A DNA stretch of 64,000 nt from Ciona savignyi (Eukaryota > Chordata > Ascidiacea > Phlebobranchia > Cionidae): contig CH001352.1 of NCBI GenBank assembly GCA_000149265.1, forward strand, positions 333,820 through 397,819. Direction: 5' to 3'. The notes under the pieces are model-generated. The model made no database searches and had not been told where the DNA came from. It saw only the letters and a program-made list of their open reading frames with translations. The translations under genes and the position numbers were made by a program. Every line of letters starts with the position of its first letter. Within the stretch, counting starts at the first letter, position 1. This document shows, in pieces, positions 23,841-36,800 of the stretch.

Positions 23841-26800
23841 TCACATGTGTTTCTCAAATACTTCGGTAACACGAGACTTCCCGAAAAAGGTTTGCAAAAC
23901 CTTGACAGCCGCAATTTTGGTGGAACTAGCCAGTTTCAATTGGTTTTCCCGCATCCATTTTACGATAGCTTCCAACTTGAAATCCACGGCAATAATCTGA
24001 GCATGCTCAAATCTGTCTCTCGGGCCAGAAGTGAATAAAGTATTAAGGCGACTAAAGCTGATCCTGTTCTCTTTGCAAATCTGTGTGCAAGTAAAGAAAA
24101 ATAACAGGATTAAATATATATTTATCAGTTCAACATTCTTTATTAAAAAATGGGTACATAAAACTATTAAGTAATGACCAGACGCACCATGAACATAGAT
24201 TATAAGAAATCTAAATATACAGCTATTTTGTCGCCGTTAGTTTCGTAATTAGGATAGGATAGAACAGGATACTCATGTTTATCCACACTCGAAGGGGTTA
24301 CCTGGAGCTATTGCAGTGTGTTGTGTATGATACACACGTTTCTTCAATTTGGTAGAACCCATTAAGCCGCTGGGTTCAGGTAATGTCCTTAAGTGCCTTG
24401 CCCAACAACAAAGCCGACTAATTAGCGACCAGTTTCGAATCTGCAACCTTTTAATTGAAAGTCTTCGCACTAAACCACTAGACTAACCAGTCGGAATAAT
24501 TCTGGGTTTATTTAGGATAAGGAGCCACGACTAATTTGGTTTTATCAGTGTGTCCTTATTTTTAGGTTAAAAAAGTTTTTTTTTATTTAAGTTAGACTGT
24601 ACTGCCTTTCATATATGCATATATTGGTACTTGAGAGTCCAACAATATATTAAACTAAATTGTACGCAAAGTCAAAAAATGGTTGTTTCCTTTGAACACC
24701 TATTTGAGCATCATCTGTATTTATTTAAATAAAATACATTGGTACAGACAATTAAATATATTTCTGGGGATCACTTACCCTCTTGTCCGCCAGGTCTACA
24801 AAGCCACACATTCCCCATTCATGGTTGTCAAATTTTAAGTAGATCGTGTTCAAGCAGATTGCCTTTTTATCCTCATCGTTCAAAGCAAGTCCTAGTTCCT
24901 AATTGAAGATTAAATCCAAATTATATAAATAAAACAAACAAAAACTTAACCCATGGCATATTGAATATGCAACCTGCCAATGTGTGGCCTAGTTGGTATA
25001 ACTCACTAACACAGACCAGATTGTATTAACAGTGAATATGCCCCTGGTTTTGATTAATGTCCAAGCTACCCTGCTATCAGCGTCACAAATCACCACACAG
25101 TTCAACAGGGGCTAATATATTAATTAAATATAAATTGTAAACTAACTTTTGTTTTTAAAATAAGTAACAAAACTTGATAACAGCAGCAACTTTGTTACAT
25201 TTTGTTAACACTGTTATACCTTTGTTCATGTGTTAGCTTGTTTCAAGTTAGATTACAGCTAACTAGTTACATAATGAATAGAATAGGATATTCATGTTCA
25301 TCCTTGTAAATAGTAAAATGCAAGAGCACTTATCTAACTGGTAATCTTCAGAATGCCTTGCGTCCACTGTCGGGTTATCGCAGCTATCACAGTGTGTTGT
25401 ATATGATTAATTCGTTTCTTTAAATACAAGATACAATTTGACCGCGGACAAAACAACTTGATGTAAAAACAACCAACCTCGTTAAGTCCTCTTGCAGCAG
25501 TGTTAACCAGAGAAACTACGGCAAGTTTACCATCAACATTTCTTTCATCATCTCCAATGTAGTCCATAACGGAACAGCTTTCCACTGCCCCACATGTAAA
25601 TTGGCCGGGCGTAGCCATTCCTTAAAAAAGGTAAATTTAAAATAGTTAAATACAAGTTTATTAGGAGAAATATCCTAGTATAAACTTGAACTAAACACAC
25701 CAAAAAGCTAGTGTGTGAAAAAGACATTTTCATATTCACTACAATCCAATAATCCAGTAGGTTTAAGCGATGTCCATTAAAGGGGGTATGCAGAAACCTC
25801 ATTTAAGATCTCTGTTCAGCTAACCATAGATTAACCTTAAGTGAGTTTTCTGCATACCAAATTGGTTTTCCACATACCAATTTTTTTAAATCTGGCTTAA
25901 GGCTCTTCCTTACAACCTGTGTAAATTGAAACTGGTACAATACAGTAGTATGGGCAAGTTCACAGTGGCCCTAAGGCCAGAATTTAGACCTGCAGAATCT
26001 GTAATATTGCGGTCAATTCGGCCAGTATCCTGAAGAAAGCTAAATGACTTATGCTTCCAACCTGGTAACTTAGATCTTTGTGAGAAGACAAACTTCCTTG
26101 TCCCATCATCCTCACATGTAAGGACAGCTATATGGAGGCCAAAAGAAGTGCTGTACAGCGGATGGACATCACTTTTGCAGTCAACAATTTCATTTTTTTG
26201 CTTTTCATCAAATTCTCTCCAAATTTCCCTCATTGCACGGTGATGGACGTAGTTGGACTGAACGAACCTGGACAGAAATATTTAACTGAATAGCTTGGTT
26301 GGTAAGTGCGTTGTCTTTCAGCTGAAGGGTTGTAGGTTCGAAACTTGGCGATAGGTAGTCAGTTGTTTCCTTGGGCAAGGCACTTAAGAGACTTTGGGTT
26401 CTACTAAGTTAAACAAATGTCTCAATCACACACAAAAGACTTCAGTAACCTGACGATATGCGCAAAGTAAATTGACAATTGTTATTTGTTAGCCATTGCA
26501 TTTTACCATTGACAGAGATACATAAATTTTCTATTTTAAATGTACTTTAGTGTATCCACATGCTTAGTCGGATATAGAGTCATTTTTTTCAGCTGAAAGG
26601 TTGAGTTATTTAAGATGGCAAATGGAATGTTCTGTTGGTTATTTAAACCTCAACCGAACCTAGTGCATTAATGGGTTCTACTTAAATTGATCAATCAAAT
26701 ACAACACACTGCAATATCTCCAGTAACCTGACAGTAGTCACGAAAGGTAATCAAATGTTTGTTTGCGTGAAAATGACTCTTTAACTTCCCTATTAACAGA

Positions 26801-29800
26801 ATAACATCCAATGATAACATGTTGATCAAAGACTAGACTCCCAAAGATATAATATCTATATTAAAATTAAAGGGATTAGTCAAAAATGTCATCCACCTTA
26901 ATTCCACTTTTTGACTTTCATCGTCACCTTCTCTATCAAGTGTTATATTACGAAGTGCCAACAACTTGTTGTTGTCTATGATTTTGTTTTTGGCCTGCTT
27001 TTCATATTTGCCCACATTTCTTAAGTAGTAATTTTGCAACTCTTCAGTTTTCAATCCAGTCTCAGCAGACATCCTTTAAAACTTATGGTTAAACTATGGT
27101 TTAGTTTATTTTTTTGCTTCTTCATTACATTAGAGAAGAATAGCACAATTATTTCAAAACTACGGTAGTTAAAACACGCCAGTGAATACACACAGTACAA
27201 CAGAGAAAAAAAGTACAACAGACAAATTTAAATCAATAGAAGTGATGGAAGAAGGGTTGTAGGTTCAAAACAGGTCGCTACCTTGTTGTGTTTGTGGACA
27301 ATACACTTGTCATAATCCAGTAGAATAATGGCTTCAACTAAAAGGGTAGTAACCTATTATTCGGACACAACACACTGCATCTCCCCTGGTAACCTGACAG
27401 TGGGTGCAAGGTAATTTGACGTGTCTGTGTGGGAATGCTCATGTAATAAAGCCCCTCACGTTTTCATATAGATTGATATATCCCATTTTTCATTTTAATT
27501 ACCACCTACATTTGTAATTTAAATGACAATATTCTCTTAAGTATCTTAAAAAGCATAAACTAAACTTTATTATTTTACAATCAAAAACTGAAATAAATAC
27601 TAACACATTATCGTGAGGATCAAAATCAAGTTCGACAACACAGTTCAAGTCCGAATCTCGATAGCAAGGATGATTTGAATCGTTTGCATTTTCCTTAAAT
27701 AAATTAAACTTTTAGATAAATCAATAATTTCTCGCACAGCAAAAATAACTTAGTGGATAACCACATATGGCCTACTGGCCGGGTTCACGCCAGGAAGGGA
27801 TTTTGACCGGCCCGCAGACTGTATATAACCATACCCTGTAATGAAGATATTTTCCCATATCTGGCTCGGCGACTAGAGAACTTGCCCACCCCTGATCTAT
27901 GCAATGGTGCTGCACCCATTATTAGCTTATTTGTTTTTGCTAATGCAAGACAAACCAAATACGTACGAACATACCTCAACAACTATAGAATCCGCCACAA
28001 GTATGTTGGTCTGAGTAAGAAAGCCACAGGAGAAAAATTCCCCCCTTTCGTCCTTTAACTTGTACGGGTTCTCACCAGATAAGTGACTTTGAATCACAGT
28101 GTTAAAGTCGAAATTATTCTCACAACAACACGCTACAATCAGTTTGTGAATTTCGTTGTTTTGTTTTCTAGGAATTTTATCAGCATGGTGACCATGTTCG
28201 TCCGTTTCAAAGTCTCCGATTAAAATATGGTCCTTCTCACATTTTACTTCAAGTCCACCAAGTCCACTCCCTTATAAATAACAATTATATAGTGGACTTT
28301 ATTTAATATTTAGTCAATGAAGAACTGAAAATAAAAAGTAAAAAAACACTGCTTAAACCGTTTTATTCTAATTAGGGTTAAAGTCAGACTTTCTCTCACG
28401 ATACAAAATCGTTGCCTAGTATACTGTTGTCACATAGGAATTATAAAATGCATTAATGTGTTAAACATTTAAACACAACATGAATGAAGTTAAAATAGAA
28501 TAATCTTGTTTTCCTCTTGAAATAAAAACGCAAGGGGCATCAACACGGGTAATCATCAAAATACCTCGTGCTAACTGTTAGATTACCGAAGCTATTGCAG
28601 TGTATTTTGTATCTTTACAAGTTCCTTAAATTTGGTAGAACCCTTCATTCCATTGGGTTCAGGCAATGTCCATTAAGTGCTTTGGTTAAGAAGACAACTA
28701 TTAGCTAATTAGAAGACATATAAATCACCTAAAACGCTTGTTGCATATTTGTTCCATGGCTTTTTACCAGTGTATGCAAACAACACAACAAGACCATAAG
28801 AAAACAAATCATTTTCTTTCAGCCCTTCAAATGTGGCAGGAATTCCTTTCTTTTGATATCTAATATGACCACCCTATAAACAAATTTCATTAGATGTTTA
28901 TATCATTATTACCATTGTGGAGGTGAGATATTCCCAGTTAATATAGGATATTCATTTTTATCTCAGTTAATGGGTAAACCAAGGGGGTTAACACACGGGC
29001 AATTGTCAGAAGATCACCTCGCGCCCACTGTCGGGTTACCGGAGCTATTGCAGTGTGTTGTGTATGATACACATGTTCCTTAACTTAGTGGAACCCTCTA
29101 AGCTGCTAGGTTCAGGCAATTTTTGACAGTTGGATGGATCAGTTGGATGTTACCGTCTTAGCTATACAAACAGAGGTAGTACTCCAAACAGGAAAATGTC
29201 TTATTCTACCTAAAAAATAAACTTATAATCCAATTACAGCAGATCGCAAGAAAATATAATTTAAACATAAAAAACTTTTTTTACCATGGCTTCGTCACTT
29301 GTAATATCATGGCAAGCCAATCCGAAATCACAGAGCTTTATTCTTGGATTAATAGAAGATGAATCGACCTAAATAAAGAAATAAAAAACAGTCAGTAGGT
29401 CGGTACTGCTGAAGAAATTGATTTTTCTACAAATGTATATTAATTGCAACTATTCAACTTCGCAATTAAAAAAAAGTGAGTCAAAAAAGAAATAATTTCT
29501 ATTCTTTCCTATTTACCAAAATATTGTCCGGTTTAAGATCTCTGTGGACAATATCCTGTGAATGAAGATATGCCATTCCATTTGCTACTTGCAAGCTGAT
29601 ATGCCAGGTCAAGAAAGCCGACAAACCATTATGATCATCAGAATGATTTTTCGTGAATTGTTCCAAATTTTCCTGAAATCCAAAAAAGTCTGTAAAAGGC
29701 TAAAGTATATAAACTAAGTATGGGCAGTCAGGATCATTGCTATGATAAGTTAATATTATTTGGGAAACATTTCCAAATTTAAATAGCCCAGTATTTATAT

Positions 29801-32800
29801 TCTAAAATTCACATTAATGTTTGCTAGAATATGGATTAGGAGTCAGAATTATGGCTAAGATAAGGGCGTTATTGGCTCTCAATGATAGGCAACTCTTAAT
29901 GTATACAAATCACATTAAAGTGTTTGCTAAGGGCTTCATGCTACCAATAAAAACGTGCCATTGCTCATGATTTTAAACTTGAAACATGCTTTGTTGGTGA
30001 CTTAACTAGTTTAGCTCAGACTTGCTGTTCATAAACTTGCCCACACATTGATAAATATGACCCACACATAGGCAGCATGGTTATCAAAATATAATCTACA
30101 ATCCTCCAAGGTTGAAAGTTCTTGGACAAGGCACATTGCAGACACTACTTAAACCAGGGTTCAGCAACCTTTTGCACTTCAGAGCGATTTTAATGATAGT
30201 TCACAAAATAAAAAACACTGGGAGCGGCAAAACTAATAATATTATTACAATAACAGGAATACAACTCTGTGTGAGCATAGGTGTCGATTTTTTTGCGTTG
30301 TAAACGAAAACTGGGGTGGCGCCAAGACGGCATAACTTTATTTAGCTGTAACCAACTTTTAAATAGGCAAAAATTAGCGGACTTGGCACGATCGCTACGA
30401 ATCGTTCCCTATTAGTGAATCACCATATATCTTTATAGCACTACATATTCGTCTTGTTATTTAATAAATTTGAAGATTACGTCGGCAACCGCAGGCGGCA
30501 GAATAAAACAAACACGTCGGCATTCGAATGCGTTGAAAGCCCCTTATATGGAATAACGTTGACGTTGTCCTAATCGCGACGATGGATGGATATAAATAGT
30601 AACATTGAAAGAAGTTCCGGGCTTTTATTTCGATATGCATGCTTTTGATTTGAGGCTTTTGAGGATTTTTTTGTATTTATTGGAAAAAGATTTAAAACAC
30701 AACGTAAAAACACAAGAGTGTTATAACGAAAAAAATATTTATTACTATCCAAGTCCAAAACGAAGTCCAAACCGACTTTATTTAGTAAGGCACAAACAAC
30801 TTTCCATTGTTAAAGTTAATTTGCCCCTTCATGTACTTCTATTAACGCCCCTTGTCGAATGGAGAATCCGCATGTTTCTTTTAGAGAACTCATACCCACG
30901 CCACAACCGCCGATACGAATGTATGATAATAGGGAAGTGTTTCTTTGAAATGCGATTTTCAGGTAACGGCAGAAAACGAGAAATTGACTTATAAAGATAA
31001 CGGCGGCTATTTTAATTTAGAAACAATTTATACTTTGTAATAACAAATTTCTAATCTAAGATGGATTACTGGCGAGTTAAAATAATTTTGTATTTTGACA
31101 TTTTGTTTAGCATGTATAAATATAATCTAAAGTTATATCGTTTTAACATAGGCTATAGTTTTTAAACGTCACGTTACAATACTTGGTATAACTTTGGTTT
31201 TAATACGTAATATTGTATTAAAAATCAAACAATCGACGTGTGAATGGTGCGTATATTACGTTGACAATCAAACAATCCACGTGTGAATGGATGCGTATAT
31301 TACGTTGACAATCAAACAATCGACGTGTGAATGGTGTTATGTATAGGTGAAATTTATTAACCTTTCGAAATAATAATGAACTTGTGTGTTATTTAGGTTG
31401 CGATTTTTATGATTCTGTGCAACAATTTATTTTTTACAGTAAACACATTGTAAAAAAANNNNNNNNNNNNNNNNNNNNNNNNNNNNNNNNNNNNNNNNNN
31501 NNNNNNNNNNNNNNNNNNNNNNNNNNNNNNNNNNNNNNNNNNNNNNNNNNNNNNNNNNACGGAAAAGACGCCAGTGTGTGTGAGATATAAGCACAAGTGC
31601 TTTTTTGTTTGTTTCACTTTTGCGTGGAAATTAAACTTATTAATCACTCAGAACAATAACAATAAAATTAAAAAAAGCGCATCATAAGGATGGAAATGGC
31701 CACAAGTTGCTAAACCCATGAACAACACCCAGTGGCTCATACAAGTACAATTAATACCTCAATGAACTCCATCACAATAAACCTCTTTGCCTTATACACC
31801 CCAAAACCACGGTAGCCAATAATATTGTCGTGTCTTAAATTTCTGAAAAGTAAAAACCAAAAATTACCTGTTAATTTGTGTTAAAGTTATGAAAGAAAAC
31901 GCTGCTTTTAATTATGTATTGTGTTTATTTTCCTGGATTCAAAAGACCAATTGATCACATGCTCTTTTGCATAGAATATTCATATTTATCCACATAAATG
32001 GGAAAACGCAGGAGGAATTCTTATGTGCAATCGTCAGATTACCTTGTGTCCACCGTCAAGTTATCGGGGCTATTGCACTAATGCCAGCCTACAAACAGAA
32101 ATATAAAATACCTTACCAATACATCATAATTAGCCCCAGAGTTGATTACTTTTCTGAGAACAAATTGTATTTTCTCACCTTAAGTGCAGAACCTCTTTGT
32201 CATAGTTCGAAGATTGCTTAAATAAAACTTTAACAGCAACGGTAGCACCTTGGTACTGGGACCTATAAACTTCTCCAAAGTTTCCGCTCTTTAGCAATAC
32301 TGCCTTGTTTGTCTGATCATTATCGGAAAGCCCAACTTCGCTTGGCTCAATTGCTTTTCCAGCTGGGGAGAAAACAATTGAATTTGTTGGCTAAAAAGAT
32401 TTACACAATTAATTTTTTATCAGCATTGATACACATTAGGATAGAATTTTGTTTTTTTCCGGAAAATGGAAATGCTCAGAAGTATTCAATTTGTGGCAAA
32501 TCATTTAATGAAACTATTGCAGTGTGTTGTATATTATTAAGATGTTAATACTTGTTTCAGTTTTACTCATGAATCTAGTGCCTTGCCCAACTACACAGCT
32601 GTGAGCCAGCAGTTAGTTCCAATCTTACAACCATTTGGCTGGATTCTTATGCTTTAACCAACTGATCTGTGCAATTAGAAAATAACATAGTAAACACATT
32701 GAAGGGCTTCGGCTAAAAGACGACGCACTAAACCACCAGACTAATCTGTCAGAGGTTTAAAATCTATGTGGTATATTTAATATGCACCCTTGAATATATT

Positions 32801-33024
32801 GATAGCTGGCTAAGTAATACAAATTTTTAAAAATATGCAGAAATAGTAGTCAATAACTTACTTTCCTGTTTTTTGTTTGAATTCAAGATCTCTCCATTGA
32901 GCTCCTTCACTAACTTGAGGATTTCCTGCAATGCTATATAACTAGTTGATGCTTTTAACTTTTCAGTTTCCCTTTCCAATCTGGAAAGAATTTCTTGGAC
33001 CAATTTGGAAGCTTTCGCGGCCAT
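23841..33024 (-). CDS. Protein kinase fused to a Nudix-like domain, 13 exons, 719 aa
   Basis: Exons: 33024-32862, 32362-32179, 31842-31758, 29672-29517, 29368-29285, 28873-28729, 28270-27975, 27693-27605, 27073-26897, 26267-25990, 25620-25478, 24898-24779, 24080-23841 (stop 23841-23843). All phases agree. Residues 1-54 are helical and charged, probably coiled coil. Residues about 75-336 form a kinase domain: loop SGNFGEVY (80-87), VAVK with Lys99, HRDLKPDN (187-194), DFG (210-212) and DLFSYG (246-251), so it looks active. Residues about 500-640 resemble a Nudix domain: strand [14 protein letters not shown], then AARGLNEELG carrying adjacent Glu600-Glu601 (Nudix core R-x-x-x-EE-x-G), then a final strand ending VDLADKR. 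The canonical upstream G-x5-E part of the box is not seen. The weakest junction is the donor after 27605 (GTTAGT), chosen because it alone keeps frame. The start Met is the first in frame after an acceptor-like TATAG; joining to the SH2 gene upstream cannot be excluded. Target and substrate unknown. Confidence 0.78.
24249..24494 (-). repeat. SINE with internal deletion
   Basis: Full-length head and TATCC tail, but the CGCGCCCACCGTCGGG segment between them is missing. It lies in the last intron of the kinase-Nudix gene. Confidence 0.75.
25276..25425 (-). repeat. SINE 3' fragment
   Basis: Recognisable by the AATAGGATATTCATGTTCATCC end and CCACTGTCGGGTTATCG body. It lies in an intron of the kinase-Nudix gene. 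Confidence 0.65.
26289..26540 (+). repeat. SINE, full length, diverged
   Basis: Head AGCTTGGTTGGTAAGTGCG and B-box GGTTGTAGGTTCGAAAC are well kept; the tail is worn. It lies antisense in an intron of the kinase-Nudix gene. Confidence 0.7.
26565..26812 (+). repeat. SINE, second adjacent copy, degraded
   Basis: It follows the previous copy directly and shares AACCTAGTGCATTAATGG and AATACAACACACTGCAATA with the family. Confidence 0.6.
27245..27490 (+). repeat. SINE, 5' truncated
   Basis: Begins at GAAGGGTTGTAGGTTC and retains CTGGTAACCTGACAGTGG. It lies between exons 8 and 9 of the kinase-Nudix gene, where the splice donor is least certain. Confidence 0.65.
27770..27894. mobile_element. hAT-type element fragment
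   Basis: One end is intact, finishing CTTGCCCACCCCTG (inverse CAGGGGTGGGCAAG). The other terminus and any target duplication were not found. Confidence 0.45.
28518..28716 (-). repeat. SINE fragment
   Basis: Reverse-oriented body with GCAAGGGGCATCAACACGGG and TGGGTTCAGGCAATGTCC, lacking the tail. Confidence 0.6.
28940..29122 (-). repeat. SINE 3' half, well preserved
   Basis: Contains AGGATATTCATTTTTATC, CACCTCGCGCCCACTGTCGG and the Leu-tRNA-unrelated body, ending inside the family at TTCAGGCAAT. Confidence 0.7.
30155..30330. mobile_element. Possible hAT-type terminus in a kinase intron
   Basis: CAGGGTTCAGCAACCTTTT at 30155-30173 resembles a hAT end. The partner end was not located. Downstream plus-strand open frame 30605-30994 has no recognisable domain and is not called. 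Confidence 0.3.
31222..31337. repeat. Tandem repeat, unit 43-44 bases, about 2.7 copies
   Basis: The unit begins AATCAAACAATCGACGTGTG and ends ATTACGTTGAC. Copies differ by single bases. It lies just before a 100-N gap in a kinase-Nudix intron. Confidence 0.75.
31970..32078 (-). repeat. SINE 3' fragment
   Basis: AATATTCATATTTATCCACA followed by CACCGTCAAGTTATCGGGG. It lies in a kinase intron. Confidence 0.55.
32430..32757 (-). repeat. SINE remnants, one degraded copy plus a head fragment
   Basis: The copy around 32515-32675 keeps CTATTGCAGTGTGTTGTAT and CTAGTGCCTTGCCCAAC. A separate head piece at about 32700-32755 reads CGGCTAAAAGACGACGCAC. Confidence 0.5.
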
Positions 33025-33744
33025 TTCGTATTTTACCACAGCACAAAAGGCCTATATTTTGTAAACTGTAAAACTTTACATTAAAATCAATCAAGTATAT
33101 AGTAATGATATTACAGTATAAGCTGATATATCTACTCCAACAAAATATCAAGAAAAAAACATGAACATTTGATACATACTTATACAAAATGGCATTCAAC
33201 CAGAAAAAAAAATATAAACTCCATATAAAAAAATATATAAGAAGTGAAAAAAAAACTTTGTAATGTACAAATCAAACACAGAAATAAATGCATCACATAT
33301 GGTTGGTAACAAAGTAAAAAAAAAAACTGCAATATATATAATTCAGTAAAACAAAGTAGGGTTGAATTTATATAAATCTGTTTAATTTAGAATTAATTCA
33401 CCTATTTGTAATAAACTATAAGATTTTATTTCTATATTAATATTAAACTTTTGCGTGATACATGATATACTAAAAAAAATTACTCGATACACTAAACATA
33501 TTTACATGATACACTAAATTAATTTTTGAATTTGAAGTATAAAAAATACAATTATTTCCAAATAATTTTACACATGAATATTGATACCACACAATAACCA
33601 GTAAATAGATTTAAAGCTAAATAGAACATTCAAATGTACAGCATTGGTCTACTCTACAGTTTCTATGGGTCTAGTCTTTGGATTTTAGGAAAAGATTTAA
33701 ACTTTTAAACTAGTCTGATTTGCCCAGATTTGGATTAAGTCGTG

Positions 33745-33860
33745 ATTTTAGTAGGATATTCATGTTTATCCCCGTGAATGGGAAAACCAATGGGGTTAAC
33801 ACACGGGCAATCGTCAGATCACCTCGCGCCTACCGTCAGTTTACCAGAGCTATTACGGTC
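33745..33860 (-). repeat. SINE fragment overlapping the end of the SH2 gene B reading frame
   Basis: Plus-strand sequence runs AGGATATTCATGTTTATCC through CACCTCGCGCCTACCGTCAG to GAGCTATTAC, then changes abruptly into SH2 coding sequence. The SINE lies in the same sense as the gene and supplies its last codons. Confidence 0.8.
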
Positions 33861-36800
33861 CCCAGCGTAACCCTTAAAAAGTGCATTGAACTTAAGATCG
33901 CGACAGACGAATTCAGCTTTCACATCGTCGAACTCTTTCATTCGAATTTTCCGATTAACAAACTGAACGATATCAGGGTGAGTTTGTTCATCTGCATCAT
34001 CCTTGAACTTTAATTTTGCATCATACTTATCCTGATCGCTCGCAGTAGATGGATCGCCCTGGTTTATTTTAAATCATTGAATATGCAAATTGGTTGGGAT
34101 TATGTTATATGTGCTGGAATCCCACTATCTGTTTTGCATCCAGTAACATAAGACACATAACCATCATTTATTTATTCAAGTAGACGTGAATGAATCCTAA
34201 AAAATTGTTCTTTTAAAAGTACCAGAAAAATACTATATTGAACCAAATTGCTTTTAAGATTATTTTGCAGCATATTGTTTTTTTTCATAATATAACACCA
34301 TAGTGTTTTTAACTTACCTTTAGATTAATATATTTCTGAGAAATTGACTAAAAAGGGCTCTGCCAGACGACTTGTGTGGAAAATTGAAATTGTTACAAAT
34401 GCATTTGAACTTAACCGTTTTTGTATCAAACGACTTAAAACTTACCAAAATGATGTAGTGAACACTTCCTTTAGAAGCTCTTAGTGTGAATACAAATTCA
34501 CCTAAATAATATGTGTCAAAAATAAACAAATAAAGTTAATGGATAAACAAATGAAGAGTGTATTTTATGAATTGAATACTTAGTCACCTATTTATATCAA
34601 ATTTTCCTGCACAAACTAGTGTTTTGTCAGTAGCTCGCCCTGGTCTGCTAATTTTGTTCCCGAATCTTTCTGCTAATAACCTGGGACATCACCAGCAAGT
34701 TAACTTTCCAGACAAGCTTATCGACTTAAATGTAATTGACTACTAACACACTTGTGTTTGTCTAACATTGATAAGAGTAAAACGTCACTAAAAACATAAA
34801 AATCCACCGAACCTTCATCCATCCTTATAAGGTAAGTTCCGGGTTTCTTGTCACTGAGAATTTCATCAGCTGTTTCTCTGTTCTTCGGCCCAGCAAACCA
34901 ACTGAGAGTTTTGACCATTTATTTAAAGAATACATAGGAAGAAATAAAACACATAATCTTATTCTTTGATCATATTTTTAAAGAGTATATAGGACGAAGT
35001 ATAACACTTTTAAAATCTTACAATTTTGATCATTTGTTTAAAAAATAAATATGGAGAAATAAAACACATAATCTTATTCTTTGATCATATTTTTAAAGAA
35101 TATATAGGACGAAATAAAACACTTAATCTTAGAATTTTGATTCCTTGTTTAAATAATACACAGGAAAAAATAAAACACTTAATCTTATTCCAGTGGGATG
35201 AAAATAGTAATTAATATGATGAACAAATATTATTGTTTTGCTCAATGTTTTACTTTTAGTACAATTGGCGAGTCAGTAACAATTTTCAATTGGAAAAACG
35301 ACATCCGGCCGAATTATATTATTATGGTATAAATATGTTTACAATAAAAAATAATGCACAGAACCATTAATAATCTTTACCCACCTGATTTTCTCGCGGT
35401 CTACCATGGCCCTTGAATTTATCATTATGTTTTGAATCTAAGAAACAAAGGGTGTTATTGTAGAGTAACAAACGTCATCATTGAAACATAACGTATTGGC
35501 TAAATAAATACCAACCTGCTTTAAAAGGTGGCAAGAACCGTTACGTTTTTCGGTAGATCCAAATAACTTTGTCAGTGTTTTGAAACTTGTCTCACTTATT
35601 TGTACTTTATCATTGTCTGTTAAAGAAATTGAAATGTCAGGTGAAGTAAACCAAAATGATGAAAATATACTGCTGTATATAACAACTCAACAACTTATTG
35701 TGCAACATGGGCCAAATTACAATGATCTAATGACTTGTATTCAGATATCACTTTAGCACAGATTTATGTATTGGCTTAAATTGTTTTAGCTAGTTTAGTT
35801 TATATAGTTACATTATAGAAGATTAGCACGGTTATGGAATTAAAAAAAAAAAGAAAACAAAATGGCAAAACTACTTAAAAAAACAAGAAAAATTTCAAGA
35901 GTAGGCTACTGTATCTAAACACACATTGGCAAATACACACAGTATAACAGTAGAAATAATTAACTTGATTGTGAAACCTTATCTTAAACAAATAAATATT
36001 TATTGTTGCATCAAAAGTTTTTAAATTAATTTTAAACAATAGTTAACCAATCAAACATTGAACAAAAGTGTGCAAGCACGACGCTACACTAAAAGATGAG
36101 CTTGCTTTAGATGTATCAAGGCGAAAAAAACACTAAAAGAAATCCTACTAGTGGTAAATAAAACACTTTAGAAACAATATTATAAGAAATGTATTTTGAA
36201 ACAATATTATAACAAAATATATAATGCATGCAAAAATGTGTTCAGATTTTTTACAGTCCTGAAAAGGTAAGCAGTTTCTCTTTCCTTCTCATTACTTTTC
36301 TTCTATGCAAATGAACAATAGTCATTAAAACAATGATTAACTTTACAAGCTATGCTGAATGTTGACTTTGGGACTGCCATCTATTAATGTTGGGTGATAA
36401 AAAAGTTTTCAAATACCTACAATCAACAATCTATCGTATTTAATTTGTTAAATGCATAAAAACAAAATAAAAAAATACGAAAATAAATTTAACTGATGTT
36501 TAACAGGGAGACAATGATAAACCATATAGTTATCGAAGCAAAAACCACACACTCAAGATATTGTTGTAATGTTCCATCCATACTTTAACACTCACCCACA
36601 TCACTTGCAGATTCTAGAGCAAGCAATCTGCTTAATATTTTGATCTCTTTAGCAGTTTTCTTGAGACCAAATTCATCACAGGATGCAGAAACAACCGCAT
36701 CCAACGATTTAAAATTCTGTAAAATTTGTTTTGTCAGATGGGGCATATTATTTTTGTTGACATAATAGTGACAATCCGTGGGATGTAAGGGGGGAACTGA

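Noticed and set aside
27072..27073. ATG at 27072 as start of a separate Nudix gene
   Set aside because: Possible, because an AG immediately precedes it, but a donor at 27604 joins the upstream exon in the correct phase, so the fused model was preferred. Kept as the main alternative.
30605..30994. Plus-strand 129-codon open frame in a kinase intron
   Set aside because: No domain, composition typical of AT-rich noise, lies near a transposon end and a gap.
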